A stretch of DNA of 64,000 nucleotides from Hydrogenophaga sp. IBVHS1 (GCF_002127265.1 NZ_NFUU01000001.1:372001-436000), one strand, 5' to 3'; numbered from the stretch's first letter, positions 1 through 9,444 are shown. Notes: a model not told the origin generated them from the sequence alone. Numbers and translations are program-made.

Positions 1-243
1 GCGGCTGTCGAGCGAGCCCACATCCACTTCGGTGCGCAGCGGGGCGGTGCCATCGGCAGGCAGGGCGGCGGCCAGGGCGGGTTGAATCCAGTCGCGTGCG
101 GTCTGCTCCAGCACCCCGGCTTCACTGGCACGGGCCGCGTTGCCCACGAACAGGAACAGGAAAAGGCACAGGAACGCCAGCAGCAGGCCAGGCCAGTTCG
201 CGCCAGGGGCGGCGCGGCGTGGGGTGCAAACGGCGTTCGACAT
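1..243 (-). CDS. flgA: Flagellar basal body P-ring formation protein FlgA, 5' part
   Basis: FlgA is the periplasmic chaperone that helps FlgI assemble into the P ring. Only the first 81 codons lie in the window; the gene continues past the left edge. The product starts MSNAVCTPRR and has a long hydrophobic signal segment (about residues 19-35, rich in Leu and Phe) ending near NAARAS. A mature region follows with the family-like segment RTEVDVGSLDSR at the edge. The start at 243 is chosen because AGGAG lies 6 nt upstream; an in-frame ATG at 249 sits too close to it. Divergence from flgB is the usual arrangement in beta- and gammaproteobacteria. Confidence 0.85.
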   Translation of the reverse strand, partial: MSNAVCTPRRAAPGANWPGLLLAFLCLFLFLFVGNAARASEAGVLEQTARDWIQPALAAALPADGTAPLRTEVDVGSLDSR

Positions 244-313
244 GGGCATCTCCTGGGGTGTTCTGGCGGGGGTCAGGGGAGCACTTTAGGCGCGGCTGGG
301 CCAGTGCAAAGGC

Positions 314-328
314 GGGAAATGCCTTGCA
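314..328 (+). promoter_or_regulatory. Weak sigma-54-like promoter candidate in the flgA-flgB gap
   Basis: The 184-bp divergent gap between flgA and flgB must carry the promoters of both units. The only patterned element I can point to is a GG at 314-315 and a GC at 326-327 with the 10-nt spacing of a -24/-12 promoter. The -12 half (CTTGCA) matches well and the -24 half poorly. I saw no convincing sigma-28 element. This is a suggestion only. Confidence 0.2.
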
Positions 329-427
329 AAGCGGCGCTTGTTCGGCGCATTGCCGACCCTCAAGATTTCCATAATTCCTTCACGCCCCGGTCCCGGTACC
401 GGCCACCCAACCCGTGCAGAGGTGAAC

Positions 428-829
428 ATGCTTGAACAGATGACCGCGAAGCTGGACTTCCATGCCAACGCCCTGTTGCTGCGCTCGCAGCGCCAGCAGG
501 TGATTGCCAGCAACATCGCCAATGCCGACACCCCGGGCTACGTGGCGCGCGATTTCGACTTTGCGCAGGCGCTCAAGAACGCTTCCGGCGGTCTGGGTGG
601 TTCCAGCGTGGCCGCCACCGATGCGCGGCACATGAGCCTCGGCGGTGGCCAGGGCGGCAAACCCGATCTGGCCTACACGGTGCAGACCCAGCCCAGCCAG
701 GACGGCAACTCGGTCGATCTCGACCGCGAGCGTGCCAGCTTCGTGGACAACAGCGTGCGCTACGAATCCACGCTGCGTTTCATCAACGGGCATGTCAAGA
801 CGATGCTCAGCGCCATCACCGGCCAGTGA
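428..829 (+). CDS. flgB: Flagellar basal body rod protein FlgB
   Basis: Proximal rod subunit, 133 aa, exported through the flagellar type III apparatus without a cleaved signal. The start MLEQMTAKLDFHANALLLRS is followed by the rod/hook signature ASNIANADTPGY (about residues 32-43) that marks the axial-protein N-terminal coiled coil. The C-terminus (TLRFINGHVKTMLSAITGQ) is the second coiled coil. ATG 428 is chosen because it gives the conserved N-terminus and has GAGGTGA just upstream; the frame is open further upstream but is not FlgB-like. It is the first gene of the flgBCDEFGHIJKL run. Confidence 0.95.
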   Translation: MLEQMTAKLDFHANALLLRSQRQQVIASNIANADTPGYVARDFDFAQALKNASGGLGGSSVAATDARHMSLGGGQGGKPDLAYTVQTQPSQDGNSVDLDRERASFVDNSVRYESTLRFINGHVKTMLSAITGQ

Positions 830-846
830 CCTGAAAGGAACCAGCC

Positions 847-1251
847 ATGTCGATGTTTTCCATTTTCGGTGTCTCGGGCAGCGCGGTCAGCGCGCAGTCT
901 CAGCGCCTCAACGTGGTGGCCAGCAACCTGGCCAACGCCGACGCGGTGGCCGGGCCGGACGGCCAGACCTACAAGGCGCGCCACATCCTGTTCCAGACCG
1001 AGCCCATGGGCGGGCAGGGCAATGCCGGCGTGTCCGTGAAGGACATTGTGGAGAGCCAGACGCCAGGCCGCCGCGAATACCAGCCCGCTCACCCGAGCGC
1101 CGATGGCGAAGGCTACGTGACCCATTCCAACGTGAACCCGGTGGAGGAGATGGTGAACATGATCTCCGCCTCGCGTTCGTACCAGAACAACGTCGAGGTC
1201 ATGAACACGGCCAAGTCGCTGCTGCTCAAGACCCTGCAGATGGGTCAATAA
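847..1251 (+). CDS. flgC: Flagellar basal body rod protein FlgC
   Basis: Proximal rod protein, 134 aa. The N-terminal axial motif ASNLANADAV and the C-terminal block ASRSYQNNVEVMNTAKSLLL are typical of FlgC, as is the EYQPAHPSADGEGYV region before it. An AAGGAA ribosome binding site lies upstream. The gene follows flgB after 17 nt and ends 3 nt before flgD, indicating one transcript. Confidence 0.95.
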   Translation: MSMFSIFGVSGSAVSAQSQRLNVVASNLANADAVAGPDGQTYKARHILFQTEPMGGQGNAGVSVKDIVESQTPGRREYQPAHPSADGEGYVTHSNVNPVEEMVNMISASRSYQNNVEVMNTAKSLLLKTLQMGQ

Positions 1252-1254
1252 ACC

Positions 1255-1917
1255 ATGTTCATCCAGCCCCTCGACCTCACCTCGCTCGGCACCACGCCGG
1301 GCAGCACCACCGGCACGTCCGCCAAGAACAACATGGACCCGGCGGCCTCGCAAGACCGCTTCCTGAAGCTGCTGGTGGCGCAGCTGAACAACCAGGATCC
1401 GCTGAACCCGATGGACAACGCGCAGATGACGACTCAGATGGCGCAGATCAACACGGTCAGCGGCATCCAGGAACTCAATGCCACGCTCAAGGGCATGGCC
1501 ACGCAGTTCTCCTCGGCCACGCAGCTGCAGGGCACCTCGCTGATCGGCCGCGAAGCGCTGTTGCCCGGCTCCACGCTCGCCTTCAAGGGGGACAACGCCA
1601 AGGCCGCTTTCTCGCTCGACGCCAACGCCACCGAAGTGCGCGTGGACATCATGGGCACCAACGGCGAAGTGATCGACACGCTGGAGATGGGCGCCATGAA
1701 CGCCGGCCTGCACGGCTTCGACTGGAATGCCGCCGGCATCGACCCGGCCACCGTCAAGGGTTTCCAGGTGCGTGCGCTCAATGGCAGCCAGTCGGTCAGC
1801 GCGCTGGCGCTGCAACGCCTGTCGGTCGATTCGGTGAGCTTCTCATCGGGCTCCATCCAGATGCTGCTGCAGGACGGCAGCTCGCGCACCTACGACCAGG
1901 TTCTCGCGTTCATGTGA
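1255..1917 (+). CDS. flgD: Flagellar hook assembly (cap) protein FlgD
   Basis: FlgD forms the scaffold cap under which FlgE polymerises and is absent from the finished hook. The 220-aa product has the conserved N-terminal segment DRFLKLLVAQLNNQDPLNPM (about residues 32-51), then the TQMAQINTVSGIQELN helix. A FlgD-type Ig-like/tudor region follows, with VDIMGTNGEVIDTLEMG and GFDWNAAGID. The start codon lies only 3 nt after the flgC stop, so translation is probably coupled. Confidence 0.95.
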   Translation: MFIQPLDLTSLGTTPGSTTGTSAKNNMDPAASQDRFLKLLVAQLNNQDPLNPMDNAQMTTQMAQINTVSGIQELNATLKGMATQFSSATQLQGTSLIGREALLPGSTLAFKGDNAKAAFSLDANATEVRVDIMGTNGEVIDTLEMGAMNAGLHGFDWNAAGIDPATVKGFQVRALNGSQSVSALALQRLSVDSVSFSSGSIQMLLQDGSSRTYDQVLAFM

Positions 1918-1981
1918 ACGCCAGGCCCATCCGTATTCCTCACCCCATTTCTCACCTCGTTTCCCCCTCAAGGACATCACC

Positions 1982-3205
1982 ATGGCATTCCAGCAAGGTC
2001 TCTCCGGTCTGAACAGCGCCAGCCGCAACCTCGACGTCATCGGTCACAACATCGCCAACGCCAACACGGTCGGCATGAAGACCTCGCGCGCTGAGTTCGC
2101 CGAGCTCTACGCGAGCTCGGTCAATGCCGCTGGTGGCAGCAACAAGGGCATCGGCGTGACGGTGGCCACCGTGTCGCAGCTGTTCACGCAGGGCAACATC
2201 ACCGTGACAGGCAACGACCTGGACCTCGCCATCAACGGCAACGGCTTTTTTGAGGTGACGCAGCCCAACGGCACGATGGCCTACACCCGCGCCGGCATGT
2301 TCAAGCTCGATCCCGACGGCAACATCATCAACCAGCAGGGCGGCCGCCTCATGGGCTATCCGACCGACTCCGATGGCAACCGCCTGAGCTTCGACAGCCA
2401 GCCGCTTTCGCTGCCCACCGGCGCTCCGATCCCGGCGCGCCAGACCAGCAACGTGATGGCCGAGTTCAACCTCGACGCCCGCGCGCCGATTGCTTCCACC
2501 GTCACGCCGCCTACCCCCATCACCACCTACGGCACCTCGATCGTGGCCTACGACCCGCAAGGCATGGAAGTGCCGGTGGGCCTGGCGTTCACCAAGACGG
2601 CGAACAACACCTGGGAGGTTTACACCACCGTCAACGGCGGAGCGCCCACGCCCTTCGCCCCTCCGCTGGAGCTGAACTTCAACTCCGATGGTTCGCTCGA
2701 CCCGGCCTCCATCACGCCGATGCCCACGATCACCCTGGCCTCGCCCAACGATCCCACCGTCACATTCCCGGTCACGCTCGACCTCACCCAGGCCAGCCAG
2801 TACGGCACCAGCTTCGCGGTGCACAACCTCGACCAGGACGGTTACTACCCGGGCGAGTTCGTGGGCCTCACCATCGACGAGAGCGGTGTGGTCACCGGCA
2901 GCTACTCGAACGGCGAGACGCGCGCGGCCGGCCAGGTGGCGCTGGTCAACTTCCGCAACACGCAGGGCCTCTCGCCCTCCAGCGGTGGCAACTGGTCGTC
3001 CACCTTCGCTTCCGGTGAACCGGTGCGCGGCGAACCTGGCTCCGGCAACTTCGGTGGCATTCGCGCTGGCGCGCTGGAAGACTCCAACGTCGACCTCACC
3101 GGCGAGCTGGTGAACATGATGACCGCGCAGCGCGCCTACCAGGCCAACGCGCAAACCATCAAGACGCAGGACCAGGTGTTGAGCACGCTCCTCAACATGC
3201 GTTGA
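1982..3205 (+). CDS. flgE: Flagellar hook protein FlgE
   Basis: Major hook subunit, 407 aa, close to the usual length. It starts MAFQQGLSGLNSASRNLDVI followed by GHNIANANTVGMK, the flagellar rod/hook signature. The middle holds the FlgE D1/D2 beta domains (ITTYGTSIVAYDPQGMEVPV). The C-terminal segment ELVNMMTAQRAYQANAQTIK is the DUF1078-type coiled coil. An AAGGA site lies 7 nt before ATG 1982. The 64-nt gap from flgD is pyrimidine-rich with no clear promoter. Confidence 0.96.
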   Translation: MAFQQGLSGLNSASRNLDVIGHNIANANTVGMKTSRAEFAELYASSVNAAGGSNKGIGVTVATVSQLFTQGNITVTGNDLDLAINGNGFFEVTQPNGTMAYTRAGMFKLDPDGNIINQQGGRLMGYPTDSDGNRLSFDSQPLSLPTGAPIPARQTSNVMAEFNLDARAPIASTVTPPTPITTYGTSIVAYDPQGMEVPVGLAFTKTANNTWEVYTTVNGGAPTPFAPPLELNFNSDGSLDPASITPMPTITLASPNDPTVTFPVTLDLTQASQYGTSFAVHNLDQDGYYPGEFVGLTIDESGVVTGSYSNGETRAAGQVALVNFRNTQGLSPSSGGNWSSTFASGEPVRGEPGSGNFGGIRAGALEDSNVDLTGELVNMMTAQRAYQANAQTIKTQDQVLSTLLNMR

Positions 3206-3242
3206 TGCACGCCTGACCTGAATCGAATCCAAGGAGCCCCGC

Positions 3243-3980
3243 ATGGACCGCATGATCTACACCGCGATGACCGGCGCCAACGCTGCGCAGCATCGCCAGC
3301 AGGTGTTGTCCAACAACCTGGCCAACGCGTCCACGCCCGGGTTCCGTGCCGAGCTCTCTACCTTTCGCGCCGTGCCGGTGCGCGGCGACGGTGCGACCAC
3401 GCGCGTGTTTGCACTCGAGGCCACGGCGGGCCACTCCAACCTGCCGGGTGCGGTCACCGAGACCGGGCGCAACCTCGATGTGGCCGCGCAGGGCAATGCG
3501 TACTTCGCCGTGCAGGCGTTCGACGGCACCGAGGCCTACACTCGCGCCGGTGCGCTTGAAGTCAACACCGACGGCACCCTGGTCAACCCGCAGGGCATGC
3601 CGATGCTGGGTGACGGCGGACCGATTGTGGTGCCCGAAGGTGCGCGCGTGGACATTGCCACCGACGGCACCGTGAGCACCCGCGTGGGCGAAGAACCGCC
3701 GCAGACCGTGGGGCGCCTGAAGATGGTGGTGCCCGATGAAGACAACCCGCTGCGACGCGGCGCGGACGGCCTGTTTCGCGGCGTCGAGGGCGACCCGCTG
3801 CCCGCCAGCGATGTGGCCCGCCTGCAGGACGGCGCCATCGAAGGCTCCAACGTGAATCCCATGGAAGCCATGATCGGCATGATCGCCGTCGCTCGCCAGT
3901 TCGAGGTGCAGATGAAGATGCTGCAGAACGGCGAAACCAATGACAAGACCGCCAGCCAACTCCTCAGCATGAACGGCTGA
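3243..3980 (+). CDS. flgF: Flagellar basal body rod protein FlgF
   Basis: Proximal rod subunit, 245 aa. The start MDRMIYTAMTGANAAQHRQQ and the signature LSNNLANASTPGFRAEL separate it from FlgG, which starts MINSLMISKTG here. The C-terminal SNVNPMEAMIGMIAVARQFE and a LLSMNG ending fit FlgF. AAGGAG lies upstream. The gene is 16 nt from flgG. Confidence 0.95.
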   Translation: MDRMIYTAMTGANAAQHRQQVLSNNLANASTPGFRAELSTFRAVPVRGDGATTRVFALEATAGHSNLPGAVTETGRNLDVAAQGNAYFAVQAFDGTEAYTRAGALEVNTDGTLVNPQGMPMLGDGGPIVVPEGARVDIATDGTVSTRVGEEPPQTVGRLKMVVPDEDNPLRRGADGLFRGVEGDPLPASDVARLQDGAIEGSNVNPMEAMIGMIAVARQFEVQMKMLQNGETNDKTASQLLSMNG

Positions 3981-3996
3981 ACAAGGAAGAAACACC

Positions 3997-4779
3997 ATGA
4001 TCAATTCCCTGATGATTTCCAAGACCGGCATGCAGGCGCAGCAGATGCAGCTGGACGTGATCTCCAACAACCTGGCGAACGTGTCCACCACCGGTTTCAA
4101 GCGGGCCACCGCGGTGTTTGAAGACCTCATGTACCAGAACCTGCGCCAGGTGGGTGCCAATTCGGCCGAGCAGGCCGAGCTGCCCACCGGTCTGCAGGTG
4201 GGCCTGGGTGTGCGCACTGTGGCCACCACGCGCAACTTCAGCCAGGGCAGCATGCAGCAGTCCGACAACCCGCTGGACCTGGCCGTCAACGGCAACGGCT
4301 TCTTCCAGGTGGAAATGCCCGACGGCACCACCGCCTACACGCGTGATGGCAGCTTCAAGCCCGATGCGCAAGGCCGCATCGTCACCTCCAGCGGCTACCC
4401 GCTCACCGCCGGCATCACCGTGCCAGCCGAAGCGCAGAGCATCACCGTTTCCAGCGATGGCGTGGTCACCATCAAGATGCCCGGCAACGCCGCGCCGCAG
4501 CAGGTGGGCGTGATCGAGCTGGCCAGCTTCATCAACCCGGCCGGCCTGGAACCCATGGGCCAGAACCTGTATGCCGAAAGCCTGGCTTCGGGCAACCCCA
4601 TCAACGGCGCTCCCGGCTCGGCCGGCATGGGCACCCTGATGCAGGGCTTCGTGGAGACGTCGAACGTCAACGTGGTGCAGGAGCTGGTGACCATGATCCA
4701 GACCCAGCGCGCGTACGAGATGAATTCCAAGGCCATTCAAACCTCGGATCAGATGCTGCAGCGCCTGAGCCAGCTGTAA
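3997..4779 (+). CDS. flgG: Flagellar basal body distal rod protein FlgG
   Basis: Distal rod subunit, 260 aa, the standard FlgG length. It has the N-terminal ISNNLANVSTTGFKRA motif, the LAVNGNGFFQVEMPDGTTAY block of rod/hook domain D1, and the C-terminal VQELVTMIQTQRAYEMNSKA. It lies between flgF and the L-ring gene flgH, as in most proteobacteria. Confidence 0.97.
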   Translation: MINSLMISKTGMQAQQMQLDVISNNLANVSTTGFKRATAVFEDLMYQNLRQVGANSAEQAELPTGLQVGLGVRTVATTRNFSQGSMQQSDNPLDLAVNGNGFFQVEMPDGTTAYTRDGSFKPDAQGRIVTSSGYPLTAGITVPAEAQSITVSSDGVVTIKMPGNAAPQQVGVIELASFINPAGLEPMGQNLYAESLASGNPINGAPGSAGMGTLMQGFVETSNVNVVQELVTMIQTQRAYEMNSKAIQTSDQMLQRLSQL

Positions 4780-4788
4780 GGACCCGCC

Positions 4789-5481
4789 ATGCGCATTGCC
4801 CTCACTTTGCTGCTCGCCGTGCTCGCCACGGGTTGCGAGACCTTGCAGCGCACGCCTCAGGTCGATCTGGTGCCCGCTGCGCCGGTGCGGTATGCGCAGG
4901 CGCCCACGCTTGCCGCGCCCGCCACCACGGTGTCGCCCAGCGGTGGCCTGTTCCAGGCGGCCAGCTACCGGCCGGCGTTTGAAGACCCGCGCGCGCGCCT
5001 GCCTGGCGACACGCTCACGATCCAGATCACCGAGCGCATCAGCGCCAGCCAGAGCTCGTCGGCCTCCATCGACCGCAGTGGTGAGGCCGCTGCCGGCGTG
5101 TCGGCCATTCCTTTCATCAGCCCGGGCAGTTCGCTGCTGGGCAAGCTCGATGTGGGCGCCAATTCGTCGAACAAGTTCTCGGGCGACGGCAGCACGCAGA
5201 GCGCCAACACGTTCTCGGGCTCCATCACCACCACGGTGCAGGAAGTGCTGCCCAACGGCCACCTGCTGGTGGTGGGGGAAAAGCAGATCGGCGTGAACCA
5301 GAACGTGGACGTGCTGCGCTTCTCCGGCACGGTCGATCCAAAACAGATCCGGCCCGGCAACGTGGTGGCTTCCACGCAGGTGGCCAACGCACGCATCGAG
5401 TCGCGCGGGCGCGGCGCGCAGGGCGAAGCGCTCTCAATTGGCTGGCTGGCACGGTTCTTTTTGACGGTTCTGCCGTTCTGA
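4789..5481 (+). CDS. flgH: Flagellar L-ring lipoprotein FlgH
   Basis: Outer-membrane L-ring subunit, 230 aa. A lipoprotein signal peptide (MRIALTLLLAVLATG, lipobox LATGC with the acylated Cys at residue 16) is followed by the FlgH core: PGDTLTIQITE near residue 80, a Ser/Ala-rich section, TTTVQEVLPNGHLLVVGEKQ, and IRPGNVVASTQVANARIE. The C-terminus GWLARFFLTVLPF is family-typical. Start ATG 4789 lies 9 nt after flgG. Confidence 0.96.
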   Translation: MRIALTLLLAVLATGCETLQRTPQVDLVPAAPVRYAQAPTLAAPATTVSPSGGLFQAASYRPAFEDPRARLPGDTLTIQITERISASQSSSASIDRSGEAAAGVSAIPFISPGSSLLGKLDVGANSSNKFSGDGSTQSANTFSGSITTTVQEVLPNGHLLVVGEKQIGVNQNVDVLRFSGTVDPKQIRPGNVVASTQVANARIESRGRGAQGEALSIGWLARFFLTVLPF

Positions 5482-5527
5482 CCCAGAACCACAATGGACC
5501 ACGGCCTCTCGTCATAGGAACCTCGCG

Positions 5528-6646
5528 GTGAAACTCTTTTCTCCTCTCATGCGCACGCTGGCTTTGCTCTTGCTGACGGTGGCCTTGCCTGCCGCGGCGC
5601 AGGCCATCCGCGTCAAGGAAATAGCGTCGGTGCAGGGCGTGCGCTCCAACCAGCTCACGGGGTACGGCCTGGTGGTCGGTCTCGACGGCACGGGCGACCA
5701 GACCACGCAGATGCCCTACACCTCGCAGAGCCTGAACAACTACCTTCAGCAACTCGGCCTGTCGTTGCCGCCGGGTGCGAACATGCAGCTCAAGAACGTG
5801 GCGGCCGTCATGGTCACGGCGCAGCTGCCCGCTTTCGCCCAGCCGGGCCAGACGATCGATGTCACCGTCTCCTCTGTCGGCAACGCCAAGTCGCTGCGTG
5901 GCGGCACGCTCATCACCACGCCGCTCAAGGGCGCGGACGGTGAAATTTATGCGCTCGCACAAGGCAACTTGCTGGTCGGCGGCGCGGGTGCTTCGGCTGG
6001 AGGCAGCAAGGTCCAGATCAACCACCTGAGCGCGGGGCGTGTGCCCGGCGGCGCGCAGGTGGAGCGCGCGGTGGCCACACCGTTTGCGCTCGGCGACACC
6101 ATCGACCTCGGCCTCAGCACCAACGATTTCCAGACCGCCAGCCGGGTGACCGACGCCATCAACAAGACCATGGGGGCCGGCGTGGCCAGCGCGGTGGACG
6201 GTCGCGTGGTGCGCCTGCGTGCGCCGGCCGATCCGTCGGCCCGCGTGGGATTTCTGGCCAGGGTGGAAGAGGTTCGGCTGGATGCCGCCGTGCCAATGGC
6301 GCGCGTCATCATCAATTCGCGCACCGGCTCCATCGTCATGAACCAGGCCGTCACCCTGAGCGCCTGCGCGGTGTCGCACGGCAATCTGTCGGTGAGCATC
6401 AGCTCCACGCCCGTCATCAGCCAGCCCAATCCGCTGTCGGTCGGTGGGCAGACCGTGGTGGCCGAGAAGGCCAACATCCAGATCAGCCAGGACAAGGGCT
6501 CGCTCATCAAGATCGATGCCGCGCCGCAACTCTCCGACGTGGTTCGCGCGCTCAATTCGCTCGGCGCCACACCGCAGGACCTGCTCGCCATCCTGCAGGC
6601 CATCAAGGCATCGGGCGCCATGAACGCCGAGCTCGAAGTGATCTGA
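5528..6646 (+). CDS. flgI: Flagellar P-ring protein FlgI
   Basis: Periplasmic P-ring subunit, 372 aa, assembled with the help of FlgA. It begins with GTG at 5528 behind an AGGAA site. The Sec signal peptide (MKLFSPLMRTLALLLLTVAL, then PAAAQA) is followed by the diagnostic IRVKEIASVQGVRSNQLTGY and GLVVGLDGTGDQT. The C-terminal LNSLGATPQDLLAILQAIKA is also conserved. Two nucleotides separate its stop from flgJ. Confidence 0.97.
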   Translation: MKLFSPLMRTLALLLLTVALPAAAQAIRVKEIASVQGVRSNQLTGYGLVVGLDGTGDQTTQMPYTSQSLNNYLQQLGLSLPPGANMQLKNVAAVMVTAQLPAFAQPGQTIDVTVSSVGNAKSLRGGTLITTPLKGADGEIYALAQGNLLVGGAGASAGGSKVQINHLSAGRVPGGAQVERAVATPFALGDTIDLGLSTNDFQTASRVTDAINKTMGAGVASAVDGRVVRLRAPADPSARVGFLARVEEVRLDAAVPMARVIINSRTGSIVMNQAVTLSACAVSHGNLSVSISSTPVISQPNPLSVGGQTVVAEKANIQISQDKGSLIKIDAAPQLSDVVRALNSLGATPQDLLAILQAIKASGAMNAELEVI

Positions 6647-6648
6647 TC

Positions 6649-7503
6649 ATGAGCATGTCGCCCCTGACGCCGCAAGGCCTCGCCGCCGACCCGACAGCGC
6701 TGAACGCGCTGCGTTACGGCTCGGGCAAGGGCAACGACAAGGCCGCGCTCAAGGAAGCCGCCAAGCAGTTTGAATCGCTGTTCATGCGCGAGCTCATCAA
6801 GAGCATGCGCGAGGCCACGCAGAAGTCGGGCCTGATGGATGGCGAAGGCAGCGACATGGGCACGGACTTGCTGGATCAGCAGTTTTCGGTGCAGCTCTCG
6901 GGCCTGCCGGGCGGGCTCTCGGAAGCCATCGAACGCCAGCTGGCGCGCCAGATGAAAGGTGTTGATGCCGAGGCCGGCCCGTTGCCCAAGACCGGTGAAG
7001 CCAGCACCGTGGGTCGCGCCAGCGCCGGCCCGCGCCAGGCCGGGTTTGTGGAAGAGCACAGCGCGGCCGCTGCCGAAGTGGCGCGCGAATCGGGCATTCC
7101 GGCCAGCTTCATGATTGGCCAGGCCGGTCACGAAACCGGCTGGGGCCGCAGCGAAATCCGCCACGCCGATGGCGCGCCATCGCACAACCTCTTTGGCATC
7201 AAGGCCACGGGCAACTGGAAGGGCAAGGTGGCCGAGATCACCACCACCGAATACATCGATGGCGAGGCGCGCAAGGTCACGGCGAAGTTCCGCGCCTACG
7301 ACTCCTACGCCGATTCCTTTCGCGATTACGCCCAGCTCATCAGCCAGAGCCCGCGCTACGGCCAGGTGATGGAGCAGCTCGGTTCGGTGCAGGGCTTTGC
7401 CAGCGGTTTGCAGAAGGCGGGTTACGCCACCGATCCCCAATACGCCGCCAAACTGAGCCGCGCCATCAACACCACCCTGAACCTGCAGCGCGCGCAGGGC
7501 TGA
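6649..7503 (+). CDS. flgJ: Flagellar rod-cap protein / peptidoglycan hydrolase FlgJ
   Basis: Two-domain protein of 284 aa. Residues about 20-100 are the rod-scaffold domain (EAAKQFESLFMRELIKSMRE, then DLLDQQFSVQLS). From about residue 130 a GH73-type muramidase domain opens a hole in the cell wall for the rod; FMIGQAGHETGWG carries the expected catalytic Glu, and AYDSYADSFRDYAQLI is the conserved Tyr-rich segment. The fused form is typical of beta- and gammaproteobacteria. Confidence 0.96.
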   Translation: MSMSPLTPQGLAADPTALNALRYGSGKGNDKAALKEAAKQFESLFMRELIKSMREATQKSGLMDGEGSDMGTDLLDQQFSVQLSGLPGGLSEAIERQLARQMKGVDAEAGPLPKTGEASTVGRASAGPRQAGFVEEHSAAAAEVARESGIPASFMIGQAGHETGWGRSEIRHADGAPSHNLFGIKATGNWKGKVAEITTTEYIDGEARKVTAKFRAYDSYADSFRDYAQLISQSPRYGQVMEQLGSVQGFASGLQKAGYATDPQYAAKLSRAINTTLNLQRAQG

Positions 7504-7519
7504 AAGAGGCACGTCATTC

Positions 7520-9433
7520 ATGTCATCGCTGAACATCGCCACCCGCGCGCTCACCAACAACCTGGCGGCCCTGCAGGTGGTCGGCCACAACATCGCCAAC
7601 GTCAACACCGCGGGCTATTCGCGGCAGAACGTGGAGCTCGTATCGTCCGGCTACCAGAAGATGGGCAATGGCTACTTCGGCAAGGGCATGGACATCGCCA
7701 CGGTGGAGCGCGCACACAACGAATTCCTGACCCGCGAGGCGCGCACCAGCGGCGCGGTGGCGGCGTCCGATGCGCTGCGCCTGGCCCGACTGGAGCAACT
7801 GGAGGCCGCGTTCCCCACCGGCACCGGCGGCCTGGGTGCTGCCATGAACGACATGCTCAATGCCTGGAGCGATGTGTCGTCCTCGCCCGGCAACCTCACG
7901 GCGCGCGTGGTCACCATTGCGCGCGCTGAAGAATTTGCCTCTCGCCTGCGCAACACCGCAGGTACGCTGGATGCGCTGGCCGCCAGCACGCAGCAGCAGG
8001 TCGGTGGTTCGGTGAATTCGATCAACGCCATGGCCAAGGAATTGGCCCGGATCAACCAGCGCATCACCGAGGCCGGCGGCCAGACGCATGTGCCCAACGA
8101 TCTGCTCGATCAGCGCGACCAGCTCCTGCGCGACCTCGGAAAACAGGTGCAGATCAGCACGGTGCAGGCCAACAACGGCACCGTCAGCGTGTTTGTAGGC
8201 GGCAGCCAGCCTCTGGTGCTGGGCCAGACCGCGAACCAGCTCGCCGTCACCCGCGACCCGGCCGACCGTTCGCGCGTCGGCATCGCGTTCGTGCAGGGTG
8301 GCGTGACCACGCCGATCGACAGCGCCACGCTGGGCGGAGGCGAGCTCTCAGGGCTGATGAACTTCCTCAACAAGGATCTGGTCGACGTGCAGAACCTGCT
8401 GGGCCGCATGGCCCTGGCCACGGCCAGCACCGTCAATGCCCAGCACGCGCTGGGCGTGGATCTGCAGGGCAACCCGGGCCAGAATTTCTTTGTGCCTCTC
8501 CCAGCCACGCAGGGCACTGCCGCGGCCGCCAACGGTGGCACCGGCGCTGTGAGCGCCAGCGTGAGCAACCCGGCGGCGCTGATGGCGTCGGACTACGAAG
8601 TGCGCTTCGAGGCGGCGGGCGTCAGCGTGGTGCGCCTGTCCGACGGCAACGTCACGTCGGTGCCCGCACTGCCGACCGAGGTCGATGGCCTCACCTTCAA
8701 CCTTGACACCGCTGGCGCCGTGCCGGGCGACAGCTTCCGGGTGCGACCCTTCGAGGCCGCCGCCCGCAACCTGCAGCTCGCCATCGGCTCGCCCGATCGC
8801 CTGGCCGCCGCGAGCCCGGTGCTGGTGACGCCCGGCACCGGCAACAACTCCGGCCTGAGCGTGGAAAGCCTCTACGCCAGCAGCGCATCGGCCAACCTCA
8901 CCGATCCGGTGACCATCACCTTCCTTGCCGATGGCAGCTTCACCGCCACGGGCCTCGGCCCGGGCAACCCCGCGCCCGACAACCCGGGTCCGCCGGCGAG
9001 CTACAACTTCACGCCCGGCGAGGCCTTGGTCTTCAACGGCTGGAGCCTCACCCTGCGCGGCAGCCCCACCGCCGGCGACAGCTTCAGCGTGGGTGCAGCG
9101 CCGCCGGGCTCGACCAGCCAGAACGCCGGCAACGCCACCGCCATGCTTGCTCTGCGCGACCGCGCCACCTTTGAAGGCGTGGCGCTGGCCGATGGCTACG
9201 TGAGCCTTTTTTCCGATGTGGGCACGCGCGTGCAGGGTGCGCAGTTCGCGGCAGAGTTCTCCAGCCAGGTGGCCACCACCGCCGAGACCGCCCGCGCCAA
9301 CGTGGCCGGCGTGAACCTGGACGAAGAGGCCGCGCGGCTCCTGCAATACCAGCAGGCCTACCAGGCCTCGGCCAAGTTCCTGCAGGTTGCGCAAAACACC
9401 TTTGACAGCCTCCTGCAATCGATCGGCCGATAA
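7520..9433 (+). CDS. flgK: Flagellar hook-associated protein 1 (FlgK)
   Basis: First hook-filament junction protein, 637 aa. The N-terminus MSSLNIATRALTNNLAALQV plus GHNIANVNTAGYSRQNVELV is the axial-protein start, followed by a flagellin-like helical domain (INAMAKELARINQRI, PNDLLDQRDQLLRDLGKQ). The C-terminus NLDEEAARLLQYQQAYQASA is diagnostic of FlgK. The variable middle (about residues 330-560) is enlarged and Gly/Ala/Pro-rich. It is followed 11 nt later by flgL. Confidence 0.96.
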   Translation: MSSLNIATRALTNNLAALQVVGHNIANVNTAGYSRQNVELVSSGYQKMGNGYFGKGMDIATVERAHNEFLTREARTSGAVAASDALRLARLEQLEAAFPTGTGGLGAAMNDMLNAWSDVSSSPGNLTARVVTIARAEEFASRLRNTAGTLDALAASTQQQVGGSVNSINAMAKELARINQRITEAGGQTHVPNDLLDQRDQLLRDLGKQVQISTVQANNGTVSVFVGGSQPLVLGQTANQLAVTRDPADRSRVGIAFVQGGVTTPIDSATLGGGELSGLMNFLNKDLVDVQNLLGRMALATASTVNAQHALGVDLQGNPGQNFFVPLPATQGTAAAANGGTGAVSASVSNPAALMASDYEVRFEAAGVSVVRLSDGNVTSVPALPTEVDGLTFNLDTAGAVPGDSFRVRPFEAAARNLQLAIGSPDRLAAASPVLVTPGTGNNSGLSVESLYASSASANLTDPVTITFLADGSFTATGLGPGNPAPDNPGPPASYNFTPGEALVFNGWSLTLRGSPTAGDSFSVGAAPPGSTSQNAGNATAMLALRDRATFEGVALADGYVSLFSDVGTRVQGAQFAAEFSSQVATTAETARANVAGVNLDEEAARLLQYQQAYQASAKFLQVAQNTFDSLLQSIGR

Positions 9434-9444
9434 GGAAGAAGACC

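Noticed and set aside
351..375. CATAAT at 370-375 with TTGCCG upstream considered as the flgB promoter
   Set aside because: Spacing is only 14 nt and the -35 match is weak.
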